Shown: positions 54,171 through 63,355, counted from the first letter of the stretch. The stretch is 64,000 nt of DNA from Emcibacteraceae bacterium (GCA_041396985.1 JAWKXO010000002.1:1-64000); one strand, 5' to 3'. The notes: generated from the sequence alone by a model not told the origin. Made by a program: numbers and translations.

Positions 54171-55121
54171 TCAAACTTTAGTATTACTTGCTATTATGTC
54201 TTTAATATGTTGATTGTGTAAAATTGCAGATACTACAGAGGATGCTAAATTTACAAATTGAGCATACGTATTGGGTTCAAACCTTCCTTTGTGATTACTT
54301 GTTGCAGCTAACACACCAATCTTATTTCCTGAACCATTAAATAATGTAACAGAGGAAAACGATTTATAAAGTTCTTCATCATATTCTTTTAATTTAGTTT
54401 GCGGCGCTCTAAATGCATTTGCAACATTTGATTCAGTTGCATCAGCAGTACATATAGTTCCTCCTTGATTAAAAGCTATTCCTACATGTCCTTCACCAGG
54501 TTTCCACACTCTTGAATTATTATCTACAATTTTTTTACCTGAGGTCGTCTCTTGCTTCCATAGAGGTAATAATTCATCTTTCATTTCATCATAAATATAC
54601 AAAACGAACTTAATATGTTCTTTTGGCTCTAATAATATTATTGAATCTTCATCTTCCGTCACTACCGAAAAAATATCATTGAGACTATCTTTTAAATTTT
54701 TCGGATCATTTCTTATGTTATCAGCCAAATATGGGATTTGATTAATCCAATTCTTTGAATAAGAAGCTAAAAATGTCTGTAATTTCAAATCGCGTTCAGC
54801 ATCTTCCAACATATTCCTTTTCTCTTGGTATTGTTTATAAATATCATTGGAATATATTAAAACATCATAAGTTGACTTGCTGCTATATATAACAAATGAA
54901 CCAAATATAAGTTGTAATATTATGAGAGCCGCTAAAATAAACCAAAATAACTTATCGTAATTTGTAAACCATTCACTTTTAAAGGTAGTAACCAGCGCGA
55001 AAAGAATAGGTAATAAAATTGTGGCTAATACACTACACCGCTTCAAAAGCTTTGTATGAGCTTCCGATTGGCCCCTAACACTTTCCCAAATTTTATCTAA
55101 TAAATCTCTTGGTTTTCTCAA
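54171..55121 (-). CDS. Two-TM membrane protein with GAF-like sensor domain
   Basis: This 316-aa protein starts at a TTG (55121) with AGGGGG upstream; a stop codon directly before the TTG rules out a longer frame. Two TM helices (about 29-46 and 59-80) are followed by a charged helical linker (90-115) and a GAF-like domain at about 150-305, with GEGHVGIAFNQGG and FSSVTLFNGSGNKIGVLAATSNHKG segments. It would sit in the inner membrane with the GAF part in the cytoplasm, sensing a small ligand or redox state. No kinase, cyclase or HTH output domain is present. The gene is AT-rich and looks accessory; no known family was recognised. Confidence 0.65.
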   Translation of the reverse strand: MRKPRDLLDKIWESVRGQSEAHTKLLKRCSVLATILLPILFALVTTFKSEWFTNYDKLFWFILAALIILQLIFGSFVIYSSKSTYDVLIYSNDIYKQYQEKRNMLEDAERDLKLQTFLASYSKNWINQIPYLADNIRNDPKNLKDSLNDIFSVVTEDEDSIILLEPKEHIKFVLYIYDEMKDELLPLWKQETTSGKKIVDNNSRVWKPGEGHVGIAFNQGGTICTADATESNVANAFRAPQTKLKEYDEELYKSFSSVTLFNGSGNKIGVLAATSNHKGRFEPNTYAQFVNLASSVVSAILHNQHIKDIIASNTKV

Positions 55122-55148
55122 TTATCGCCCCCTAATAATTGTATTTAC

Positions 55149-55177
55149 AAAATAAATTCTCCCCACATATATGTCAA
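55149..55177 (-). promoter_or_regulatory. Promoter for the 2TM-GAF unit
   Basis: On the minus strand, TTGACA (55177-55172) and TATTTT (55154-55149) are separated by 17 bases, 27 bases before the TTG start. This gives the accessory pair its own promoter, independent of the FAH genes upstream. Confidence 0.5.
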
Positions 55178-55218
55178 CTCTATAGGAATACTTACTTAAA
55201 GATAACCTTTTTAAAAAA

Positions 55219-56055
55219 TTATTCTGCCTGAACCAGCTTGTTTTTTAATGTTCCCACCCCTTCAACGGTTATTTCATAGGTATCACCCGGCTGCATCGGC
55301 CCGGTATCGCCCATAGTGCCTGACCAGATAATGTCCCCCGGCTCCAGCGTGAAATACTGGGAAATATAATGAACCATATAATTAAAGTCGAAAATCATTC
55401 CCGAAGAATTAGCCCCTTGTGATTTTACACCATTATGACGGCCTTCAATATCAAGGTCGGTATAATCAAGGCCGGTAACCAGATAAGGTCCAACCGGATT
55501 AAAGTTCCTTGATCCTTTTGCACGGGTCCACTGTATGTCATTGGCTTGCCAGTCACGCTCAGACCCGTCATTACCAATGGTCACGCCATAAATATATTCA
55601 TGCGCTTTATCAAGCGGGACATTTTCGGCCTTTTTCCCGATCACCACAACCATCTCTGCTTCATAATGGAAATTTGTGGCTCCCTCTGGGCGCACCATAT
55701 TTTCACCCGGACCAATTATAGAGTTTGCAGGAACCGTAAAAAGCCCCGGCTGCTTTGTTGTATCCTTGGTAATACCAAAAGTTTCCTTTTTATGACTGCT
55801 GTAATTAAAGGCGGTCATAAAGGAAAGTTTCGGGTCCACCGGTGCCTTTAATTTCACTGAATTTTCAGAAACAGAAGCCCCTGTTCTTTTACCACCTAAA
55901 TAAGGGGCATCTGATAACTGATAAATTGTGCCGTCTGCAAGTTCCCCCCAGGAAACAGCACCATTTTGTTCATAACGCACATATTTTTCCGCTGATGCAA
56001 TACTCGTCACCAGCAGTGCCGCGAGAACCCCCGCGGCAACAGTTTTTAATTTCAT
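55219..56055 (-). CDS. Exported fumarylacetoacetate-hydrolase-family protein, copy 3 of 3
   Basis: This 278-aa protein is taken from the ATG at 56055, 4 bases after the copy-2 stop, with AAGGAAA upstream. A Sec signal of 22 residues ends in IASA. The FAH fold is clear: FNYSSHK, PGLFTVP, the YEAEMVVVIGK metal site, NDGSERDWQ and FNPVGPYLVTG. The metal-ligand Glu/Glu/Asp residues are kept, but copies 1 and 2 have NDVS where this copy has NDGS. FAH enzymes are normally cytosolic C-C hydrolases or decarboxylases; the reaction here is unknown. Confidence 0.85.
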   Translation of the reverse strand: MKLKTVAAGVLAALLVTSIASAEKYVRYEQNGAVSWGELADGTIYQLSDAPYLGGKRTGASVSENSVKLKAPVDPKLSFMTAFNYSSHKKETFGITKDTTKQPGLFTVPANSIIGPGENMVRPEGATNFHYEAEMVVVIGKKAENVPLDKAHEYIYGVTIGNDGSERDWQANDIQWTRAKGSRNFNPVGPYLVTGLDYTDLDIEGRHNGVKSQGANSSGMIFDFNYMVHYISQYFTLEPGDIIWSGTMGDTGPMQPGDTYEITVEGVGTLKNKLVQAE

Positions 56056-56059
56056 AGTC

Positions 56060-56878
56060 TTATTTTCCTTGTTCAACTTTATTACTTAGGACGCCTACGC
56101 CCTCTACATCTACTTCATAGACATCACCGGGTTCCATTTTCTTGGTACTACCCATTGTGCCGGACCAGATAAGATCCCCCGGCTCAAGGGTGAAATATTT
56201 GGATATATAATAAACCATATAGTTCATATCAAAGAGCATATCTGATGAATTCTGACCCTGAACCCGTTCCCCATTCAGACGACCTTCAATTTCCAGATTT
56301 GTATAATCAAGCCCTTTTACCAGAACCGGACCAACCGCGTTAAAGCCGTCGGTCCCTTTGGCACGAAGCCATTGAATATCATTTCGTTGCCAGTCCCGCT
56401 CAGACACATCATTGCCTGCTGTCACGCCAAAAATATAATCTCCCGCTTTTTCAAGTGGCACATTTTTGGCATGTTTGCCTACAACCACAACCATTTCTGC
56501 TTCGTAGTGGAGATTTTTACTTTCAGCCGGGCGGACAATATTGTCTTCCGGGCCAATAATGGAATGGGCCGGAACTGTAAATAGACCCGGATATTTTGCC
56601 GGCTCGCGGTCCCCGATATGGCTTTTAAAATTAAGCGCTGTCATAAAAACGAGCTTTGGCTCAACCGGTGCCAGTAATTTGACATCCGCGCGCTTAACTG
56701 ATTTTCCGGTGCTTTTCCCTTCAAGATAAGGGGCGCCACTTAACTGTTCAATGGTATCGCCTTTAAGTTCGCCCCATGAAGCCATACCGTTTTGTTCATA
56801 GCGAACATATGTCTGTGCTGATGCATTACCGGCAATCATAAGTGCCGCCAACAGACCCGCTGTAACTATTTTAATCAT
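56060..56878 (-). CDS. Exported fumarylacetoacetate-hydrolase-family protein, copy 2 of 3
   Basis: This 272-aa protein has a 21-residue Sec signal ending NASA and the same mature start (TYVRYEQNG) as its neighbours. FAH motifs are intact: LNFKSHI, PGLFTVPAHSIIGP, YEAEMVVVVGK, NDVSERDWQ and FNAVGPVLVKG. By eye it is closer to copy 3 than to copy 1. It starts 26 bases after the copy-1 stop. The substrate is unknown. Confidence 0.86.
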   Translation of the reverse strand: MIKIVTAGLLAALMIAGNASAQTYVRYEQNGMASWGELKGDTIEQLSGAPYLEGKSTGKSVKRADVKLLAPVEPKLVFMTALNFKSHIGDREPAKYPGLFTVPAHSIIGPEDNIVRPAESKNLHYEAEMVVVVGKHAKNVPLEKAGDYIFGVTAGNDVSERDWQRNDIQWLRAKGTDGFNAVGPVLVKGLDYTNLEIEGRLNGERVQGQNSSDMLFDMNYMVYYISKYFTLEPGDLIWSGTMGSTKKMEPGDVYEVDVEGVGVLSNKVEQGK

Positions 56879-56904
56879 ACGTCTCTCCCTTTCAATTGCC
56901 CGGT

Positions 56905-57738
56905 TTACTCACCCTGGACAATCTCGTTTTTTAAAATTCCGACACCTTCGATTTCAACTTCGTAAGTGTCGCCCACGTTTAGTTTTTCAGATGTTCCGAT
57001 TGTCCCGGACCAAATCATATCCCCTGGATTGAGAACAAAATATTTTGATATATAACTTACCATTTCATCAAAATTATGGATCATATTCGATGTATTGCCG
57101 CGTTGCCTAACTTCGCCATTTAGCCGTGCGGTAAGGGTCAGATTTTTATAATCAAGACCTGTCTGCAACACAGGCCCAACAGCATTAAGCCCAGCCGCCC
57201 CTTTGCCGCGAAACCATTGTATGTCCGCATCAATCCAGTCCCGCACTGAAACATCATTCCCGGCAGTGACGCCAAATATATACTCTGAGGCATCCTCAAC
57301 TGAAACGTCCTTGGCCCGTTTGCCTATCACAATTACAGTTTCAGCTTCATAACCAATATTTGCACTGTCGGACGGATGGACAATATTATCCTCTGGCCCG
57401 ATCAGAGTGCCGGCAGGAACCATAAATACCCCTGGATAGGGCGTTGTTTTTATGCTGGCCGGGGGAATATGGTCCTTATAATTAAACGCAGTCATATAAA
57501 CATCTTTGGGATCAACTGGCGCCAGCAATCTGACTATAGAGAGCTTGACTGTATTTCCGGTTTCCCTTCCTCCCATATAGGGCGCATCCGAAAGCTCAAG
57601 AATTAAATCCCCTTTCAGCTCTCCCCAGTTTATTTTTCCGCCCTGTTCATAACGAACATAAGTCTCTGCCGATGCAAATGATGGCCATATTAAAACCATC
57701 AATGCCAGAGACAAAAAATGCTTATAATTATATTTCAT
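56905..57738 (-). CDS. Exported fumarylacetoacetate-hydrolase-family protein, copy 1 of 3
   Basis: This 277-aa protein is taken from the ATG at 57738; the frame is open further upstream to 57876, but that part lacks a signal peptide and runs into the promoter region. The 24-residue signal ends SFASA and the mature part starts TYVRYEQGG. FAH motifs: FNYKDHI, PGVFMVP, YEAETVIVIGK, NDVSVRDW and LNAVGPVLQTG. It is the promoter-proximal gene of the triplet and is divergent from etfB, with 167 bases between the starts. Location and substrate are inferred. Confidence 0.85.
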   Translation of the reverse strand: MKYNYKHFLSLALMVLIWPSFASAETYVRYEQGGKINWGELKGDLILELSDAPYMGGRETGNTVKLSIVRLLAPVDPKDVYMTAFNYKDHIPPASIKTTPYPGVFMVPAGTLIGPEDNIVHPSDSANIGYEAETVIVIGKRAKDVSVEDASEYIFGVTAGNDVSVRDWIDADIQWFRGKGAAGLNAVGPVLQTGLDYKNLTLTARLNGEVRQRGNTSNMIHNFDEMVSYISKYFVLNPGDMIWSGTIGTSEKLNVGDTYEVEIEGVGILKNEIVQGE

Positions 57739-57905
57739 GTTCGGTCCCGAATTTATATTATTATATGCAAAGATCGTAGTCTGGAATTCATAGAATGTCA
57801 AAGTGACATTGATTAACTTTTTGACCTTAAATCCCATTGAATATGTTCCAATAGTTATTATAGTGTAGTTTAACAAATTGGATCAGATACCGGAGAAAAA
57901 GGTTC

Positions 57906-58655
57906 ATGAAAATTCTTGTCCCCGTTAAGCGCGTGATCGATTATAACGTCAAGGCCCGCGTCAAATCAGATAACAGTGGAGTTGAGCTGGCAAACGTCAA
58001 AATGTCAATGAATCCGTTTGATGAAATCGCTGTTGAGGAAGCCATCCGCATTAAAGAAGCCGGAAACGCCGAAGAAATTATCGCTGTCTCCATAGGCCCG
58101 GACAAGGCGCAGGAAACACTGCGAACCGCACTTGCGATGGGCACTGACCGCGCTATCCTTGTAAAAACAGACGCTGATGTTGAACCCCTTGCCGTCGCCA
58201 AAATTTTAAAAGCCATTGTCGCGGAAGAAAATCCGGAAATTGTTCTGATGGGAAAGCAGGCCATTGATGATGACTGCAATCAGACTGGCCAGATGCTGGC
58301 GGCTCTTCTTGGATGGGGGCAGGGAACTTTTGCCTCCAAAGTCGCAGTTGACGGTAAGTCAGTGAATGTCACACGGGAAATTGACGGTGGTCTTGAAACT
58401 GTGAAGCTCACATTGCCTTCAGTGATTACAACTGACCTTCGGCTCAATGAACCCCGTTATGCGTCGCTGCCAAATATTATGAAAGCAAAGCGAAAGCCGC
58501 TTGATGAAAAGACACCAGATGATTATGGCGTTGATATTTCACCGCGCGTTAAAATTTTAAAAGTCGAGGAACCAGCTAAGCGCAGTGCCGGAGTAAAGGT
58601 TTCTAGCGTATCCGAGCTGGTCTCAAAACTTCGTGACGAAGCAGGAGTAATATAA
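57906..58655 (+). CDS. etfB: Electron transfer flavoprotein beta subunit
   Basis: This 249-aa ETF beta subunit starts MKILVPVKRVIDYNVKARVK and shows VNMSMNPFDEIAVEEA-type and LMGKQAIDDDCNQTGQM motifs (here VKMSMNPFDEIA and KQAIDDDCNQTG) with the AMP site. It accepts electrons from acyl-CoA dehydrogenases such as the one at 3557. etfA follows one base later. Confidence 0.97.
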   Translation: MKILVPVKRVIDYNVKARVKSDNSGVELANVKMSMNPFDEIAVEEAIRIKEAGNAEEIIAVSIGPDKAQETLRTALAMGTDRAILVKTDADVEPLAVAKILKAIVAEENPEIVLMGKQAIDDDCNQTGQMLAALLGWGQGTFASKVAVDGKSVNVTREIDGGLETVKLTLPSVITTDLRLNEPRYASLPNIMKAKRKPLDEKTPDDYGVDISPRVKILKVEEPAKRSAGVKVSSVSELVSKLRDEAGVI

Positions 58656-58656
58656 A

Positions 58657-59589
58657 ATGACCGTACTTGTAATAGCTGATCACGACAATAAAGACATTAA
58701 AGACAGCACATTAAATACTGTCACTGCGGCCAGGTCGTTTAACAGTGACATCCATATTCTAGTTGCAGGTTCCAACTGTAACAACGTTGCCGAAGCTGCT
58801 TCAAAAATAAGCGGTGTGGCAAAAATTCTCTTTGCCGATAGTGCTGACTATGAACACCCCCTTGCTGAAACAATAGCCCCGCTGGTTGTCAGCATTGCCG
58901 ATGACTATGACCAGATCATGGTCGCTGCTACGACAACCGGTAAGAATTTTTTGCCCAGGGTAGCTGCTCTCCTTGATATGGGACAGATTTCAGACATTAT
59001 TGCCATTGAAAGTGATGATACCTTCAAACGTCCTATTTATGCAGGAAATGCGATTGCAACAGTACAGTCATCGGATGCTAAGAAACTGATTACCGTCCGC
59101 ACAACAGCATTTGCCGCTGCGGAAATGGGAAATGGCAATGCCGAAGTGGTAAAAATTGATGCAACGGCAAATCCTGGCCTTTCCAGCTTTGTCAGCGCTG
59201 AGCTGAGTAAATCAGAACGCCCTGAACTGACCAGTGCCAAAATCATCATTTCAGGTGGCCGCGGTATGGGAAGCGGGGAGAATTTTTCTTTAATAGAAAG
59301 CGTTGCTGACAAACTTGGTGCAGCAATTGGAGCTTCCCGCGCAGCAGTCGACGCCGGGTATGTGCCCAATGATTATCAAGTCGGTCAGACCGGAAAAATT
59401 GTGGCCCCTGAGCTATATATTGCTGTTGGTATTTCAGGTGCCATTCAGCATCTTGCAGGAATGAAGGACAGTAAGATAATTGTCGCCATCAATAAGGATG
59501 AGGAAGCCCCGATTTTTCAGGTTGCAGATTATGGATTGGTCGCTGATTTATTCACTGCCCTTCCCGAGCTTGATAAGGAACTTTCCTGA
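58657..59589 (+). CDS. etfA: Electron transfer flavoprotein alpha subunit
   Basis: This 310-aa ETF alpha subunit has the FAD-binding C-terminal part: GGRGMGSGENFSLIESVAD near 207, GASRAAVDAGYVPNDYQVGQTGK near 232, and a GISGAIQHLAGM signature. It forms a heterodimer with EtfB and delivers electrons to ETF:ubiquinone oxidoreductase. It shares one base with the downstream dehydrogenase (TGATG). Confidence 0.97.
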   Translation: MTVLVIADHDNKDIKDSTLNTVTAARSFNSDIHILVAGSNCNNVAEAASKISGVAKILFADSADYEHPLAETIAPLVVSIADDYDQIMVAATTTGKNFLPRVAALLDMGQISDIIAIESDDTFKRPIYAGNAIATVQSSDAKKLITVRTTAFAAAEMGNGNAEVVKIDATANPGLSSFVSAELSKSERPELTSAKIIISGGRGMGSGENFSLIESVADKLGAAIGASRAAVDAGYVPNDYQVGQTGKIVAPELYIAVGISGAIQHLAGMKDSKIIVAINKDEEAPIFQVADYGLVADLFTALPELDKELS

Positions 59590-60461
59590 TGGTTAAAAAA
59601 GTCGGTATCGTTGGCGCCGGACAGATGGGCAATGGCATTTGCCACGTGTTTGCCCTCGCTGATTTTGACGTCCTTCTTAGTGATATCAGTCAGGATGCAT
59701 TGGATAATGCACTAGAGACAATTGAAAAAAATATGCAGCGGCAAATTGATAAGGAAATTATCAGTCAGGAGCAGGCCAAATCGGCACTCAGCCGAATTAA
59801 AACGACTATTGGCGTCGCTGATTTTACCGATGTCGACCTTGCCATTGAAGCCGCAACAGAAAACGAAGACGTTAAAAAAGCGATTTTCAGGGAACTGAGC
59901 GGTATTTTAAAACCGGATGCTATCATGGCGACCAATACATCATCCATTTCCGTTACACGGCTGGCATCGGTCACTGACCGGGCGCATAAGTTTATTGGTG
60001 TTCATTTTATGAATCCTGTGCCGGTGATGGCACTGGTTGAACTGATCCGGGGTATTGCGACGGACCAGACAACTTATAAAACAATTGAAAGTATAATTAA
60101 AAAGTTAGGAAAAATTTCTGTTACCTCCGAGGATTTTCCCGGTTTCATTGTCAACCGCATACTAATGCCGATGATCAATGAGGCGGCCTTTACATTATAT
60201 GAAGGTGTCGGCACAATTACCGATATTGACAGGGGAATGGAACTTGGCACCAATCACCCTATGGGTCCACTTAAGCTTGCTGACTTTATCGGCCTTGATA
60301 CCTGTCTTGCTATTATGCAGGTCCTTTACGAAGGAATCTCGGACAGTAAATACCGACCAAGTCCGCTGCTTATTAAATATGTCGAAGCCGGCTGGCTGGG
60401 TCGCAAAACCGGTAAGGGGTTTTATGATTATAGTGGCGACGAACCTGTCCCGACACGCTAA
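59589..60461 (+). CDS. 3-hydroxybutyryl-CoA dehydrogenase
   Basis: This 290-aa NAD-dependent 3-hydroxyacyl-CoA dehydrogenase has the Rossmann motif GAGQMGNG (9-16), a TNTSSISVT segment near 118, the HFMNPVPVM active-site His near 140, and GFIVNRILMPMINEA near 185. It acts in butanoate/beta-oxidation metabolism. Translational coupling to etfA implies that dehydrogenation and electron transfer are produced together. Confidence 0.95.
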   Translation: MVKKVGIVGAGQMGNGICHVFALADFDVLLSDISQDALDNALETIEKNMQRQIDKEIISQEQAKSALSRIKTTIGVADFTDVDLAIEAATENEDVKKAIFRELSGILKPDAIMATNTSSISVTRLASVTDRAHKFIGVHFMNPVPVMALVELIRGIATDQTTYKTIESIIKKLGKISVTSEDFPGFIVNRILMPMINEAAFTLYEGVGTITDIDRGMELGTNHPMGPLKLADFIGLDTCLAIMQVLYEGISDSKYRPSPLLIKYVEAGWLGRKTGKGFYDYSGDEPVPTR

Positions 60462-60473
60462 AATGAGAACCAC

Positions 60474-60974
60474 ATGAAAAACCTGCACCGTAACCTGCTG
60501 ATTATTTCTGCCCTTGTTGCCTCATTCCTTGGGGTATATTCATTTTATCTGGCATCTCAGGATTATGCCGCTGATAGCGTCATATTTAACACAAGCAAAG
60601 ATATAGCCATATACGGCTATGATACTGTTGCTTACCAAAAACAAAAATCCGCAATAAGGGGAGAGGAGAAATTCCAGGTTGACTGGGCGGGGTCAACCTG
60701 GTTTTTCTCAAGTCTTGAAAACCGCGATCTTTTTGCAGCGGCGCCTGAACGTTATGCCCCCCAATATGGTGGATATGATCCGCTCGGCGTTTCCGAAGGA
60801 TATACGAACCCAAGTGACCCGGAGGTTTTCACTGTTGTCGCCGGGCAACTCTTTTTACATTATTCACAGGAATTTAAAGACCATTGGGAAAGTGATCGTG
60901 GGACCAACATGATCCTGGCCAACAGCAATTGGGCGTTTTTACGGCCCAAATTGCTGGAGATGCAGAAAAAATAA
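60474..60974 (+). CDS. Membrane-anchored or exported YHS-domain protein
   Basis: This 166-aa protein has one N-terminal hydrophobic segment (residues 8-27) that may be a signal anchor. A YHS-type domain follows (IYGYDTVAYQ, STWFFSSLENRDLFAAAPERYAPQYGG). The Cys that usually follows YGG is replaced by Tyr-Asp. YHS domains are metal-associated and of unclear function. It follows the dehydrogenase by 12 bases, so it is likely in the etfBA operon, and stops 5 bases before the convergent M13 gene. Confidence 0.85.
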   Translation: MKNLHRNLLIISALVASFLGVYSFYLASQDYAADSVIFNTSKDIAIYGYDTVAYQKQKSAIRGEEKFQVDWAGSTWFFSSLENRDLFAAAPERYAPQYGGYDPLGVSEGYTNPSDPEVFTVVAGQLFLHYSQEFKDHWESDRGTNMILANSNWAFLRPKLLEMQKK

Positions 60975-60979
60975 TTGAG

Positions 60980-63034
60980 TTACCAGATTTTTACCCGCTT
61001 TTCAGGTGGAATATAAAGTTTGGAATCCGGTCCAATATCAAAAGCCTTATAAAAGGCATCGACATTGAACACCACACCATTAATTCGGTATTGGTCCGGC
61101 GAATGTGGATCAGTAGCAATCTGCTGTAACAGCGCCTCATCACGTATTTTTGACTGAAATGCCTGGGCCCAGCCAATAAAGAAACGCTGGTCACCGGTCA
61201 ACCCGTCAATAACAGGGGCTTCTTTCCCACCCAGTGATTTTTTATAGGCTTTATAAGCGATGCTAAGACCGCTAAGATCACCGATATTTTCACCAAGAGT
61301 GTATGTGCCGTTGACATGATTATCCTTGATAGGCTCAAAAGCGTCATACTGGGCGATCAACCGATCAGTGCGTTCTTTAAATTTTGCCCTGTCTTCATCT
61401 GTCCACCAGTTATCAAGCTTTCCATCACCATCATAATGACTGCCACTATCATCAAACCCATGCCCTATTTCATGTCCAATTACACCGCCAATACCCCCGT
61501 AATTGACGGCATCATCCGCTGCCATGTTGAAAAATGGCGGTTGCAGAATTGCGGCCGGAAAAACAATTTCATTCATGGTCGGGTTATAATAGGCATTCAC
61601 CGTTTGCGGATACATGCCCCATTCGGTGCGGTCAATTGGGCCACCTAATTTGGCCAATTCCCGATTATGTACGGTTAAAGCCGACCGTTCGATATTGCCT
61701 GCCAGATCTGCCGCACTTATATCCAGCATAGAATAATCTTTCCACTTATCCGGATATCCTATTTTCGGAGTAAATTTGGCAAGCTTTGCCAAAGCTTTCT
61801 GTTTTGTTTCTGCGCCCATCCAATCCAGATTAATAATACTGTCACGATAAGCATCAATCAGATTTTGGACAAGTCCAACCATTCTAGCCTTGGCATCCGG
61901 TTTGAAATGTTTCGATACATAAACTTCGCCAACAACTTCACCAAGATTATTGCTGACGACGGCCGTTGCCCGCTGCCACATCGGTCGCTGTTTTTCTGTG
62001 CCCCCTAGCGTTTTACCATAGAAATCAAAATTCTGGTTATCCATTTCTTCGTTTAGGCGGCTTGCCATATCATTGATAAGTGACCATTTTAAATAATCTT
62101 TCCAATGATCAAGGCTTTCACTGACCAACAGTGAATTGATCCCTTCGAGAAAGCTTGGTTGGTTGACGATAATTTCAGGGATATCGGGCACACCTGTTAT
62201 TTTAAGATAGGAGCCCACATCCAAATTGGACATTAACGTTTTAAAATCAGCAATTTGAATTTTATTATATCGTTTATTGGCATCCCTGTTATCTTCTTTC
62301 TTCCATTGATCCCCAGCAATTTTTGTTTCAAGATCAACCGCAACTTTTGCCACTACCGCGGCATTGTCAATTCCGGCAAGAGAGAGCATCTTTTCGACAT
62401 GCTCAAGATATTTTTGCCTGATCTCAACAGATCTATCATCATCTTTGAAATAATATTCCCGGTCCGGAAGACCGATACCGGACTGATAAACATGTAGTGC
62501 ATAGGCGGTCGGAATTTTGGCATCAACATCGACATAAAGAGCAAGCGGCGTATTAAAGGAATATTTCCCTGCATCAGCAAAATATTCTGACAAGCCTTTC
62601 AAATCCGAAATTGCATTTATATCATCCATACGTGCTTTAAGCGGGGTAATGCCCAAAGCATTCCTTTTATCTATATCCATATAGGATTTATAAAGATCGC
62701 CCACTTTCTGTTCATTGGTGCCTTTGGCTGCTCCGGAAGCAGAGGCTTCCTCAATGATAGCACGCACATCGGCATCCGCGCCATCACGCAATTTATCAAA
62801 AGAACCAAAGCGCCTTTTATCAGCCGGAATTTCCGTTTTTTTAACCCACCCCCCATTAACATAAAGATTAAAATCATCGCCAGGTTTTACGCTTGTATCC
62901 ATATCATCAAAGTTAACACCGGAAATTTTTGTATCTTCGTTTCCCTGCGCTTTTTGATCCGTTGATGTTGAATTATCACAAGCTGAAATTAAAAAGGCCA
63001 GAATGACTATACTTACGTATTTAATCTTATTCAT
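60980..63034 (-). CDS. M13-family (neprilysin-like) metallopeptidase lipoprotein
   Basis: This 684-aa protein has a lipobox ISAC (Cys19), the zinc motif HEIGH at 521-525 in GHEIGHGFDDSGSHYDGDG, and the second zinc ligand in LGENIGDLSGL near 585. The substrate motif VNAYYNPTMNEIVFPAAIL is also present. It is full length for M13. It likely cleaves oligopeptides in the periplasm. The gene is monocistronic, convergent with the YHS gene. Confidence 0.95.
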   Translation of the reverse strand: MNKIKYVSIVILAFLISACDNSTSTDQKAQGNEDTKISGVNFDDMDTSVKPGDDFNLYVNGGWVKKTEIPADKRRFGSFDKLRDGADADVRAIIEEASASGAAKGTNEQKVGDLYKSYMDIDKRNALGITPLKARMDDINAISDLKGLSEYFADAGKYSFNTPLALYVDVDAKIPTAYALHVYQSGIGLPDREYYFKDDDRSVEIRQKYLEHVEKMLSLAGIDNAAVVAKVAVDLETKIAGDQWKKEDNRDANKRYNKIQIADFKTLMSNLDVGSYLKITGVPDIPEIIVNQPSFLEGINSLLVSESLDHWKDYLKWSLINDMASRLNEEMDNQNFDFYGKTLGGTEKQRPMWQRATAVVSNNLGEVVGEVYVSKHFKPDAKARMVGLVQNLIDAYRDSIINLDWMGAETKQKALAKLAKFTPKIGYPDKWKDYSMLDISAADLAGNIERSALTVHNRELAKLGGPIDRTEWGMYPQTVNAYYNPTMNEIVFPAAILQPPFFNMAADDAVNYGGIGGVIGHEIGHGFDDSGSHYDGDGKLDNWWTDEDRAKFKERTDRLIAQYDAFEPIKDNHVNGTYTLGENIGDLSGLSIAYKAYKKSLGGKEAPVIDGLTGDQRFFIGWAQAFQSKIRDEALLQQIATDPHSPDQYRINGVVFNVDAFYKAFDIGPDSKLYIPPEKRVKIW

Positions 63035-63355
63035 AATAATTCCTGTCCGTATTCCCCAATTTTATATATCAATGCGCGTAATTCTGTAATATCTTTCCCC
63101 GAATAACAAGAGAATTTCTCTTAATAATTGGTCATAAAAATTTAATGTAAAAAAAGCTTGAACTTATCAGATTATAATGTTATGTTATATCGTCTCTTAA
63201 AAAGATTGTGTTGATGGAGACCTTAATAACTTCCCCCTCTCTTTTCGGCTCGCTTATTCCCGTAAGTGGGCCGAAATATTTATGACCATAAAATATTGGC
63301 AACTATAATTAATACGCTATAATTTCTTATAATATTTTTCTAATGGACTCCATTG
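63035..63355. other. 321-base divergent promoter gap with short ORF and hairpin
   Basis: This gap separates the divergent M13 and methyltransferase genes. It is AT-rich. It contains a 23-codon ORF (63214-63285, starting METLITSPSLFG) and, within it, a 14-bp stem hairpin at 63243-63276. No tRNA or other gene is seen. Confidence 0.55.
63243..63276 (+). repeat. 14-bp stem hairpin in the methyltransferase leader
   Basis: TTTCGGCTCGCTTA pairs with TAAGTGGGCCGAAA (two G-U pairs) around a TTCCCG loop, about 80 bases upstream of the methyltransferase start. No T-tract follows, so it is not a simple terminator. Confidence 0.6.

Noticed and set aside
57739..57876. N-terminal extension of the first FAH gene
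   Set aside because: The extra 46 residues would place the signal peptide internally, and the region must hold the promoter.
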